This document shows, piece after piece, positions 56,769 through 64,000 of a stretch of DNA of 64,000 bases (position 1 is the stretch's first letter; the number at the start of each line of letters is the position of its first letter). The notes beneath the pieces were generated by a model that was not told where the DNA came from, made no database searches, and was given only the letters and a program-made list of their open reading frames with translations. The position numbers and the translations under genes were made by a program. The DNA comes from Echinicola vietnamensis DSM 17526 (GTDB lineage Bacteria; Bacteroidota; Bacteroidia; Cytophagales; Cyclobacteriaceae), in the NCBI RefSeq assembly GCF_000325705.1, contig NC_019904.1:4466001-4530000 (forward strand), in the 5' to 3' direction.

Positions 56769-57539
56769 TTAGGTCTTCAGCTTCTTGAGCGGGGGATTCC
56801 TAAGGTCACTGGCGGCCAGCCTAAAGATGTACCATGGTTCGATCAAATAACGGAACCAAAACCTATTGGGATCTTCCTGCAGTCGGTAGAGCCACTCCAG
56901 TCCCGTTCTGCCCATCCACCGTGGTGGCGTACTGACTGTTCCTGCCACATATTCTATGGCTGCTCCACAGGTCATGATCACGGAGGCATTTAGCTCATCC
57001 TTGTTATCAAGGATCCAGTGCTCCTGCCTTGGCATCCCCATTCCCACAATAAGAATATCGGGCGCATATGCATTGATCAACTGAACGACGGCTTGATTTT
57101 CTTGGCTGCGCTTGTTCGTGTCAAAATATCCATGACGATACGTAATTTCCAGTCCCGAAAATTTATCCCTCAGGATATTGACTCCTTTGGATACACTGAC
57201 TTCATCGGCTCCCAAGTAAAAGACCTTGAGTTTTTCATCCCTTACCCTTTCCATCAGGGGATCCATTAAATCCACCCAAGTCAGTCGGTTGTCTTTGGAA
57301 AGTGGGTAGCCCAAGGCCTTGCCCAGCCAAACCAACGGCATCCCATCGATCCGCTTCTTGGCGATGGAATAGAGTCGCTTCAATTGTTCTGAGTTGGATT
57401 TATGGTAAGTATAGATCCCATGCAAGTTTTGGCTTAGGATGATATTGCGCTCCTTCGCTCTTGCAGAACGGACAATAAAATCGAGGAGTGAAGACAAGTT
57501 AAAATCATCCACTTCTGTTCCCAGTAGTTTATAGGCCAT
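56769..57539 (-). CDS. WecG/TagA/CpsF-family glycosyltransferase
   Basis: A 256-residue GT26 enzyme with the family motifs ILSQNLHGIYTYHKS, DGMPLVWLGKALG, RLTWVDLMDPLMERV, FYLGADE, HGYFD, and ILIVGMGMPRQEHWI. Relatives transfer N-acetylmannosamine (TagA) or N-acetylmannosaminuronate (WecG) to a lipid-linked sugar on the cytoplasmic face of the membrane. It probably adds an early residue of the repeat unit. The start is adjacent (1 base) to the stop of the next gene upstream. Donor sugar unknown. Confidence 0.93.
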   Translation of the reverse strand: MAYKLLGTEVDDFNLSSLLDFIVRSARAKERNIILSQNLHGIYTYHKSNSEQLKRLYSIAKKRIDGMPLVWLGKALGYPLSKDNRLTWVDLMDPLMERVRDEKLKVFYLGADEVSVSKGVNILRDKFSGLEITYRHGYFDTNKRSQENQAVVQLINAYAPDILIVGMGMPRQEHWILDNKDELNASVIMTCGAAIEYVAGTVSTPPRWMGRTGLEWLYRLQEDPNRFWFRYLIEPWYIFRLAASDLRNPPLKKLKT

Positions 57540-57540
57540 A

Positions 57541-58707
57541 TCAGTTGAGTGTTTTCGTTTCCTTTAAAATATATTCGATTCTAGACTTCCAGCTATGGGA
57601 GGTCACGACAGGTCTTCTGATTTCTTCCGGCCTAAACTTCCCTTCCTTGAACAGTCCGTAGGCGGTTCGTATTTTCTCGACCAGATCATCTACATCTCCT
57701 GATTTGAAGCAAAAGCCGTTTACACCATCATGGATCATATTGGAAGCATCTTGGAATTTGGCCGCCAATACGGGCTTGCCCATGGAGAGGTATTCATAAA
57801 TCTTTAAGGGAGAATGGTACATTTTACCTGACTTCGTGGCCACTTGCCCCGAATAGCACACATCAAATCCACCGATATACCCCGGGATTTGATCCCACGC
57901 CTTTCTTCCCACAAACTTGATGGTGTCCGACAAGCCAGCATTAGCGCAATCAGTTTCCCAGTCTTGCTTTTTGAGGCCATCTCCTACTACGGTCACTTTT
58001 AGAGGAATTTCATCTTTCAGGATATCAACAGCCCTGATCAAGACATCCACCCCGCACCACGCGATCACCGACCCCACAAAACCTATGGTAAATTCATCAT
58101 GTTCGCGAATGGGGGTCACCCTTTCAGGATCAAAACGGTCCGTATCCACCCCATTGGGCACCACCAGGATCTTCGCCGGATCAATATCAAAATGATCCAG
58201 CACCATCGCCTTAAGTTCATCGGTAACACAGATCAGGTAATCGCAGGATTGGTAGGCCTTTGCTTCCATTTTTTTGCAAATGCCCGATAGGATGATGCTC
58301 TTCCGGTCATTTTTGGCTTCTTCATACAGCACACTGTTGGTTTCCAATATCCATGGCACCCCATGCTTCCTGAATTTATGTCCCATCAACTGGAAAGCGC
58401 CTAACCTTTCGTAGACACAATCCACCTCTGTATGCTTCTTGAAAGAAAGTCGATTGTTATACATTCCATAAGTGATCCTGATCAGATCTGCGGCCAGGCG
58501 CTTAAAAAAACTTTTGGAAAGGCTCTTCTGAAAATCAGTCTTATGGCCACTTTTCATGATGCGGTTTCCCACTATAAACTCGGCCACTTCCCAGTTCATC
58601 GATTTAAAACCATTGATCACGCCAAGAATATGGGCCCTGGCTCCACCTGCATCGGCTTTCAACTGTGTGGATACCCGCGGAGCTCCTGACAAGTAAAGTA
58701 ATTTCAT
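57541..58707 (-). CDS. GT4-type glycosyltransferase
   Basis: A 388-residue GT-B glycosyltransferase. It has an N-terminal acceptor domain (LYLSGAPRVSTQLKADAGGAR) and a C-terminal donor domain with FTIGFVGSVIAWCGVDVLI, VTVVGDGLKKQDWE, and KIYEYLSMGKPVLAAKF, the nucleotide-sugar binding region. It adds one sugar to the polysaccharide repeat unit. Donor and acceptor cannot be predicted. It ends 1 base before the WecG-like gene begins. Confidence 0.92.
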   Translation of the reverse strand: MKLLYLSGAPRVSTQLKADAGGARAHILGVINGFKSMNWEVAEFIVGNRIMKSGHKTDFQKSLSKSFFKRLAADLIRITYGMYNNRLSFKKHTEVDCVYERLGAFQLMGHKFRKHGVPWILETNSVLYEEAKNDRKSIILSGICKKMEAKAYQSCDYLICVTDELKAMVLDHFDIDPAKILVVPNGVDTDRFDPERVTPIREHDEFTIGFVGSVIAWCGVDVLIRAVDILKDEIPLKVTVVGDGLKKQDWETDCANAGLSDTIKFVGRKAWDQIPGYIGGFDVCYSGQVATKSGKMYHSPLKIYEYLSMGKPVLAAKFQDASNMIHDGVNGFCFKSGDVDDLVEKIRTAYGLFKEGKFRPEEIRRPVVTSHSWKSRIEYILKETKTLN

Positions 58708-58767
58708 GTATAAGTTCGTTGGTAGAGGTTTAAATTGTGTTTTGGGACTTGCTATTCAATGTACCGC

Positions 58768-59895
58768 TCAGCCGTTGAGGACTTTGGCCATGCTGTCCAT
58801 GGTTAGCGCATGGTAGCGCTGTTCGATCTGCGCTAGCTGCTCCATGATCTGAGTCCGGTTTTCTAATAGCGTGAGCACTTTCTCCAGTATTGCCTCATTG
58901 GTATCACTGGCTTCCAGCAGCAAATCATGCAATCCTGCATCATGGTAAATCCCTTTGATCTTGAGGTGCTTATCAATATCGGAAAGCACCAATGGCAGCA
59001 CATCATATTTCGCTGCCAGCAAAGCCCCGTGCAGCCTGTTGGTGATGATGGCCACGCCATTTTGATAGGCTCTTCCAGCCGTTTCTAAGGTAATTTGTGC
59101 TTCCTCAAAATCCACTTCATACCCTTTGGCCCTGAGCGTTTCATGAAGCTCCTTGCAAAAGGCATAATCCCCCAATACCTGATAGGTAATCTTCAGCTTA
59201 TAGCGATCTTTCAAGTGATCAATGATAAACATCAGTCTTTCGACCAAGGCATTTTTGTAGCGCTGCCCGTCGTCATCCTTGTAAATGGCATCGCGGAAAC
59301 TAAAAATGATTTCTTCCTTCTGGGCTTGGGATAGGTCTACCCCATTGGCATGATACGTCCAGGCCAAATCCGGAAAAAAGCGTGCTTTGGGAATGCCGAT
59401 TTCATGGGCCAAACTCAGCGAGATCGAGTCCCTAACCCAGTAGTGATGGGTAAACCAAGCTCGGATCCGTTCACTTACTGCTTGTTTTTTACCAATCGGC
59501 CCCATGGAAAAACCCATTCTGACAATTTTTACCCTTAGGAGCTGTAAAGCGATCAAAAAGGCGGTGTATTCCATGTTTTTTCTGATTTTCTTGTTGGAAT
59601 TACCGAAAATATGACCGGGAGGGCCGGCCACCATGATCACTTTTTGGCCTTTTTTAAATAGGCTGGCCCAAGCTTTTTGGAAAAGCTGTTTATAAAAACT
59701 TCCTTTATTGCTAGAGCTTTTCTCATGGCTGGCCAAATTCAGCGCTTCCTTATAAAAACCGGGTAACTTTTCATCATTGATCACTACGTTTCCATGGGTT
59801 CGGAACAACTCGATGAGTGATTTGTTGATGAGCACATCTCCCGTATTTTCAAACTGGGTATTGCCCTGAAAGTAAGTGGTGACTGTTTTTTCCAT
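58768..59895 (-). CDS. Polysaccharide pyruvyl transferase family protein
   Basis: A 375-residue protein of the CsaB/WcaK pyruvyl-transferase fold. Supporting segments are FQNTGDVLINKSLIELF, VIMVAGPPGHIFGNSNK, VRMGFSMGPIG, and the C-terminal TNRLHGALLAAKYDVLPLVL. Family members add pyruvate ketals from phosphoenolpyruvate to polysaccharide sugars, giving extra negative charge. In this locus it would add to the acidic character provided by UDP-glucuronate. Confidence 0.88.
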   Translation of the reverse strand: MEKTVTTYFQGNTQFENTGDVLINKSLIELFRTHGNVVINDEKLPGFYKEALNLASHEKSSSNKGSFYKQLFQKAWASLFKKGQKVIMVAGPPGHIFGNSNKKIRKNMEYTAFLIALQLLRVKIVRMGFSMGPIGKKQAVSERIRAWFTHHYWVRDSISLSLAHEIGIPKARFFPDLAWTYHANGVDLSQAQKEEIIFSFRDAIYKDDDGQRYKNALVERLMFIIDHLKDRYKLKITYQVLGDYAFCKELHETLRAKGYEVDFEEAQITLETAGRAYQNGVAIITNRLHGALLAAKYDVLPLVLSDIDKHLKIKGIYHDAGLHDLLLEASDTNEAILEKVLTLLENRTQIMEQLAQIEQRYHALTMDSMAKVLNG

Positions 59896-59903
59896 ACAAA
59901 TGA

Positions 59904-61325
59904 TTAATTGACAAGTTGCTGTGTAAAACGCAATGGTTTAACTTGGTAATGATGTGAAGACCGGGAATGAAAAGCCTTAAAAACATGGACTTGGCCAATC
60001 AAAAATGTCAACGTGATCATTTCCCTCTTTAAAGGAGCCCAGCCAAAAAAGCCATACACAAAGATGGATATCATAATCCCGACGGTGGCCAAGCTGAAGA
60101 TATTGACTGCAATATTGCTTGTCTTTAGGGTTTTGGTATGACTGGAGACTTTGCTTCCAAAAAACACCAGCCAAAGCATCATCCCTATGATTCCGGTCTC
60201 CGCCAGTACGATCAAATGGATATTATGAATGGGATTGGTCGTAATAAATTCCACCACCGCCAAATCCTGAGTGACCCTGATGAAATGCCCCATATAATAG
60301 ACATGCGCATTGATGCCAACGCCAAGTAACTTCGCCCTGCTCCAAATATCGTACCCCATAAACCAAGATGAGAAGCGTACCTCGATCTGGTTTTCGAAAT
60401 CACTCGCCAGAAAAAGTTCACTAAGCGGCGTTAAAAAAAGCACCCCTATTAAGGCCGCAAAACCAAAGGCTGCCAATACCAGGTTTTTGACAGAGAAAAA
60501 GCTCTTTTTGGAATAGAATGATACGAGTACTATACCAATAATGATGGCACTGGTCACGTAAGTAGTCCTGGAAAAGGTGAGAAGTATAATGAATACATTT
60601 GCCAAAAAACAGTACAGGGAAAGCGACTTTTTAAATCCATTGAGGTAAGAGGACAAGAAGAATATTGCGGTAATCAAGGAGAACAAGGCCAACGTACCTG
60701 GATGGCCAAATATCCCCACCGCAGAAGTATACCCTTCCCGCTTCAACGCATAATCAATCATGTCTTCCCCTTTGAAAAAGGTCAATGCGGCTTCTATGCC
60801 CAAAACGGGATACATAATGACCAGCACTGTCTGCAGGACTGTTATCACCATCAACCCGTCAAAAACACCTTTTAGCGCCTCTCCTTGGGTGAAATTGCCC
60901 TTGATATAATTTACCGAAAGGAAAATTTGTCCGGCATAGCAAAGAAATATCAAAACGGATTTAGGATAGGGATTCATGGGATTAAAGAGCGCTATCATGC
61001 TCATTACCAGCACCACTATCTCCCACTTGTATTCCTTGAATCGAAGCACTGCAAAGCGCTGGTATCCCAAGAAAAAACCAATCGGAATCACAAAAGTGGA
61101 AAGGGAAATCCATAGCGAATTCCCAAATACCCCCAATCGATCGACCATGGTTCCTTCATAATTGGTCTTGGTCAAAAACGTATGAAAGGAAGTACCAAAA
61201 TCAAATGCCAGCATCAACACAAAAAAGCTGATCAGCATGTGGTTGGACCGCTTGCCTTGCCAATTTAAATACCCCCATTTCCCCAAGGAATAGATAAGGG
61301 CCAAGAGTAAAACAACTTTATTCAT
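59904..61325 (-). CDS. O-antigen ligase/polymerase (Wzy)-like membrane protein
   Basis: A 473-residue integral membrane protein with about 12 helices and a larger periplasmic loop before the last group of spans, as in Wzy/WaaL proteins (VGIFGHPGTLALFSLITAIFF, FSRTTYVTSAIIIGIV, NPIHNIHLIVLAETGIIGMMLW). The NxxHNxxL-type sequence in the loop matches the ligase/polymerase family. It likely polymerises lipid-linked repeat units in the periplasm. No flippase (Wzx) is in the window; it would be expected past the right edge. Confidence 0.85.
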   Translation of the reverse strand: MNKVVLLLALIYSLGKWGYLNWQGKRSNHMLISFFVLMLAFDFGTSFHTFLTKTNYEGTMVDRLGVFGNSLWISLSTFVIPIGFFLGYQRFAVLRFKEYKWEIVVLVMSMIALFNPMNPYPKSVLIFLCYAGQIFLSVNYIKGNFTQGEALKGVFDGLMVITVLQTVLVIMYPVLGIEAALTFFKGEDMIDYALKREGYTSAVGIFGHPGTLALFSLITAIFFLSSYLNGFKKSLSLYCFLANVFIILLTFSRTTYVTSAIIIGIVLVSFYSKKSFFSVKNLVLAAFGFAALIGVLFLTPLSELFLASDFENQIEVRFSSWFMGYDIWSRAKLLGVGINAHVYYMGHFIRVTQDLAVVEFITTNPIHNIHLIVLAETGIIGMMLWLVFFGSKVSSHTKTLKTSNIAVNIFSLATVGIMISIFVYGFFGWAPLKREMITLTFLIGQVHVFKAFHSRSSHHYQVKPLRFTQQLVN

Positions 61326-61343
61326 TCGGGCTGTGCTGGTATC

Positions 61344-62594
61344 TTACGTTAGCTGAAATTGTTTGGTAGGAGTACTTAATGCAGAAAGGGATTGGGCAAA
61401 TGCAGCATAATTTTTCTCTGCATTAAAATTTTCATGGTAAAACTCCCTCACCTGATCAGCTGGAATATTTTTCTCCAATACTTCTGTAAAACCTTCCACT
61501 ACTTCAGTCAAGGTGGGATTGGGAGGTAATAATTTTCCGGTTTCTGCACCGACGATTTCCCCTGTTCCCCCTACTTTGGTGGCGACAATGGGGATCCCAA
61601 ACGAAATCGCTTCCATTATCGATACGGGTATCCCCTCTGTGGAGCTGAGATTGGTGAACAGATCGACAGGCTGCTCGGCGTAGTAGGTATAAATCGCTTC
61701 ATTTTTGACATATCCTTTTAGGATAATGGTCAAATTGCTTGGGACACCTGCTTTGTCCCTAAGTTTGTCCCAGCCATTGCCATCACCAAAATGCACCCAT
61801 TTAACGTGCTGCCGAGGATGTTCTAAGGCATATTGGATGACAGCCTTTTTGATAAAATCCACCCGCTTCATCGGAGCAACCCTGGATACTGAAACGATCA
61901 CCGACCTCCCATCTCCTGATTTTCGGGCCACCTGTTGCTTATCAAAAACACCTAATTTCGATACTTCTATAGCGGAATTATTTCCGTATTTGGTTTCGAG
62001 GAAGCTTTTTCCATCCTCAGAAATGGAATAAAGGGCTTGTAACTGATCCAAGCAATATTTCCTATAGGGCCAAAAAGAACGGACGTTCGGTGCATCTTCA
62101 TAAATGTCAAAGCGGTGCGCCCTGCTGATGACCGATGCGGCCATCTTTCCGGATTCCCTTAGCTGTAAAAAGCCATATGTGGCCTCGTTGAACCAATAGG
62201 TGTAAACGACATTTGTCTTCTGGAGCAATTCAGCTTTGCCCTCAAAGAAATGTGCATAAGCCCTTCCATTGGAGATAAATTTTAGCAGCATGGCCACATC
62301 CTTCCATGACTTTAGCTTTTTCCGGTGCGCCCATACGGCCTTTATAAAATCGCTGGAAAACAAGGCCTGGATGGCTCGGGAGACTTTTCTTTGGTAAGCT
62401 TCCGAAAATGAACAATTGACAACTACATTTTCAGGTACTTTTCTGCAGTAACTTCCTATTTCATACGGATAGACCGTTACTTTATCATAGCATTTCGCCA
62501 CCAGCTTAATCTCACTTTCCAGAAAAGCTTCCGTCTTGAAAAAAGGAAACCTTTTAGTGATTAATATTAATTCCTTTGAGCCCATAACTTTCAT
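61344..62594 (-). CDS. GT4-type glycosyltransferase
   Basis: A 416-residue GT-B glycosyltransferase. The C-terminal donor site includes SVSRVAPMKRVDFIKKAV, WVHFGDGNGWDKL, and SSTEGIPVSIMEAISFGIP, with the E-x7-E region of GT4 enzymes, followed by VATKVGGTGEIV. It likely builds the repeat unit of the polysaccharide. The sequence MKVMGSKELI offers a second ATG at 62585. It lies 18 bases after the Wzy-like gene in genomic order and starts right beside the stop of the preceding transferase. Confidence 0.92.
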   Translation of the reverse strand: MKVMGSKELILITKRFPFFKTEAFLESEIKLVAKCYDKVTVYPYEIGSYCRKVPENVVVNCSFSEAYQRKVSRAIQALFSSDFIKAVWAHRKKLKSWKDVAMLLKFISNGRAYAHFFEGKAELLQKTNVVYTYWFNEATYGFLQLRESGKMAASVISRAHRFDIYEDAPNVRSFWPYRKYCLDQLQALYSISEDGKSFLETKYGNNSAIEVSKLGVFDKQQVARKSGDGRSVIVSVSRVAPMKRVDFIKKAVIQYALEHPRQHVKWVHFGDGNGWDKLRDKAGVPSNLTIILKGYVKNEAIYTYYAEQPVDLFTNLSSTEGIPVSIMEAISFGIPIVATKVGGTGEIVGAETGKLLPPNPTLTEVVEGFTEVLEKNIPADQVREFYHENFNAEKNYAAFAQSLSALSTPTKQFQLT

Positions 62595-62595
62595 G

Positions 62596-63747
62596 TCAAA
62601 TTGCCTGGTATAGTTTTACAAGTTGTGCCGTATTGTATGCCGCCGAGTTTTCATTTTTAGGCTGGAAAACCTCTTCATTTATGTCTTTGCCAAGGAACGT
62701 ATCTAAGGCCTTGGTCAATCCCTCTTCGTCTTGACGATCGTATACCAAACCACATTCTTCGGAAACTGCTTCGGGTAGCCCGCCGACGTTGGAAACGATT
62801 ACTTTTTTTTCCAGTCCAAAGGATGTCATCACCACACCACTTTGGGTCGCATCTTTGTACGGGCAGATCACGGCCCTGCTGTGCCTTACCAAAGCAGCCA
62901 CTTCCTCGTTCTCCAAAAAGCGATTGATGATGGTAATCCGCTCACTCTTCACCAATTCATCCGGGACAGCGAAATTGGCCTTCCATTTTCCCGCGATGAC
63001 CAATTTTAGATCTGGATGCCGTTTGGAAAGCGCCTGGAAGCTCTTCAATAGATCATCTACGCCTTTGTATTGGGACACCCTTCCGATAAATAAAAGATAA
63101 TTGTCAGGAAGCGGTATTGCTGAGGTACTGCTTTCGTAATTGGCATAAAAGGTGTATGGAACCAATGAAAGATTATGAACCGATTTTTTGTTACCGTAAA
63201 TGGCCCGGAAAGTCTTTTTTGAATGCTCAGAAAACGTGAGAAAAAAATCCGCTCTTGGGTACATCAGGCTTCTGATCAATTTTCTTCTCCAATCCTGCTC
63301 TCCTGAATGTGGTTTGGGATCGTGCACATCTATCACCCATTTGCGGCACTTCACAAAAAGTGGCAATGCAAATAACTCTATGGAAATATCATCGAAATGA
63401 ATCACATCAGGAGCGATGGCGTTAATCATTTTAGCCAGCTGCTTGTTCTTTTTTATTCCATCCATACCTACGCGCCTTTTCGGAAAGAAAACAAAATCAA
63501 AAGACTTGCAATCCATAATATAAGGGTCAAAAAATGCCGCATCTTTTAACTCGTCCTTGATGGCCGAAAAGGGATAAATCGCTTTGGAGTTATGATGAGG
63601 TATTGAAGTGAGGTTAAAGATGGTCGATGATAATTTCCCTTCAGAGGTGATCACAAACACATGAAGGTCCACACGTTTGGCCAATTCCTTTATATACTCA
63701 ATAGAAAAATCCAAGAACCAAGGATATGTCACATATACTACCTTCAT
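62596..63747 (-). CDS. GT4-type glycosyltransferase
   Basis: A 383-residue glycosyltransferase. The N-terminal domain has VTYPWFLDFSIEYIKELAKR, and the C-terminal domain LLFIGRVSQYKGVDDLLKSF, LVIAGKWKANFAVPDEL, SFGLEKKVIVSNVGGLPEAV. The shape is GT4, with the typical second-domain motif. The frame begins with a TTG at 63750, but the ATG at 63747 overlaps the upstream stop by a single base (TGATG) and is preferred. Donor unknown. Confidence 0.92.
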   Translation of the reverse strand: MKVVYVTYPWFLDFSIEYIKELAKRVDLHVFVITSEGKLSSTIFNLTSIPHHNSKAIYPFSAIKDELKDAAFFDPYIMDCKSFDFVFFPKRRVGMDGIKKNKQLAKMINAIAPDVIHFDDISIELFALPLFVKCRKWVIDVHDPKPHSGEQDWRRKLIRSLMYPRADFFLTFSEHSKKTFRAIYGNKKSVHNLSLVPYTFYANYESSTSAIPLPDNYLLFIGRVSQYKGVDDLLKSFQALSKRHPDLKLVIAGKWKANFAVPDELVKSERITIINRFLENEEVAALVRHSRAVICPYKDATQSGVVMTSFGLEKKVIVSNVGGLPEAVSEECGLVYDRQDEEGLTKALDTFLGKDINEEVFQPKNENSAAYNTAQLVKLYQAI

Positions 63748-64000
63748 CAAAAAACCGGCTTGTGAAGTTTCTGATTCAGGACCGCGACTTCCTCATCTAT
63801 CTGGGAAAATACCTGATTTACCCTTTGGTCGGAAGACAAGTCATAGCTAATATTCTGCTGGGAAAGTGTCTTGAGAATTTGATCTTTCACCTTGCTTTTT
63901 AACATCACATCGGCCGCCACATTCCCTCCCGTAAGGCTTTTAATCATGGAATGAAATCTTCCCTTTTTGTACAGTGGGATATACAGTGGGTCATGCTGAA
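63747..64000 (-). CDS. Partial CDS running off the right edge, sulfotransferase-like C-terminus possible
   Basis: An open frame continues from the window edge to a TGA at 63747-63749. It encodes at least 83 codons (QHDPLYIPLYKKGRFHSMIK...VLNQKLHKPVF). An internal ATG at 63947 exists but is probably not the start, since the frame stays open beyond it. The ending (VNQVFSQIDEEVAVLNQKL) faintly resembles C-termini of sulfotransferases, but that is a weak impression. It is the first visible gene of the polysaccharide operon and its stop overlaps the next start by one base. Confidence 0.6.
   Translation of the reverse strand, partial: QHDPLYIPLYKKGRFHSMIKSLTGGNVAADVMLKSKVKDQILKTLSQQNISYDLSSDQRVNQVFSQIDEEVAVLNQKLHKPVF

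Overview
The window looks like a chromosomal segment of a marine or sediment Bacteroidota, most likely a member of the Cytophagales (Cyclobacteriaceae-like). Support comes from three sources. There are two SusC/SusD pairs, a hybrid two-component regulator and an ECF-sigma/FecR pair. There are promoter boxes of the Bacteroidota TAnnTTTG type. Purine-rich Shine-Dalgarno sequences are scarce. No rRNA, tRNA, CRISPR array, phage or transposase gene was seen. The genus is inference.

Layout. (1) 1-14.1 kb, minus strand: a hybrid two-component system regulator, then susC, susD and a surface glycan-binding lipoprotein closed by a terminator, then a partial FG-GAP/ASPIC-UnbV lipoprotein that runs off the left edge. 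No glycosidase is present, so the substrate is unknown. (2) 14.2-20.9 kb, plus strand: a cobalamin riboswitch, a BtuB-like receptor, a Cys-rich CWC-DUF5522 fusion, cobU, a DUF71/Dph6-like PP-loop protein, cobT, cobS and cobC. This is a B12 uptake and nucleotide-loop assembly operon. (3) 21.0-23.9 kb: ABC ATPase, permease and a YtrA-like GntR repressor with a candidate operator, followed by a small DUF2807-like protein. (4) 24.1-32.4 kb: a galactonate catabolic operon (FadR/GntR regulator, KDPGal aldolase, DgoD, GntP permease, SMP-30 lactonase) divergent from a secreted GH2 beta-galactosidase. No 2-keto-3-deoxygalactonate kinase is present. (5) 32.7-33.3 kb: an HPP membrane protein. (6) 33.4-46.5 kb, minus strand: a sulfated-glycan utilisation locus with ECF sigma, FecR, an STN-containing SusC, SusD, three sulfatases and a GH43-like hydrolase. 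(7) 46.8-64 kb, minus strand: an acidic exopolysaccharide or capsule locus. It holds glycosyltransferases, a Wzy-like polymerase, a pyruvyl transferase, a WecG/TagA transferase, MBOAT plus SGNH acetylation proteins, a heparinase-II/III-like lyase, UDP-glucose dehydrogenase, DUF4301, an orphan lipoprotein and Wzi. A strong terminator closes it; its start lies beyond the right edge.

How it fits together: degradation of sulfated and galactose-containing glycans (regions 1, 4, 6) is encoded next to synthesis of an acidic surface polysaccharide (region 7) and B12 scavenging (region 2). Intergenic gaps between these blocks carry several families of short dispersed repeats. The least explained elements are the CWC-DUF5522 and DUF71 proteins inside the B12 operon, the DUF4301 protein in the polysaccharide locus, a sulfatase with a non-canonical C-x-S-x-R active-site motif, and a composite intergenic repeat with very strong palindromes.
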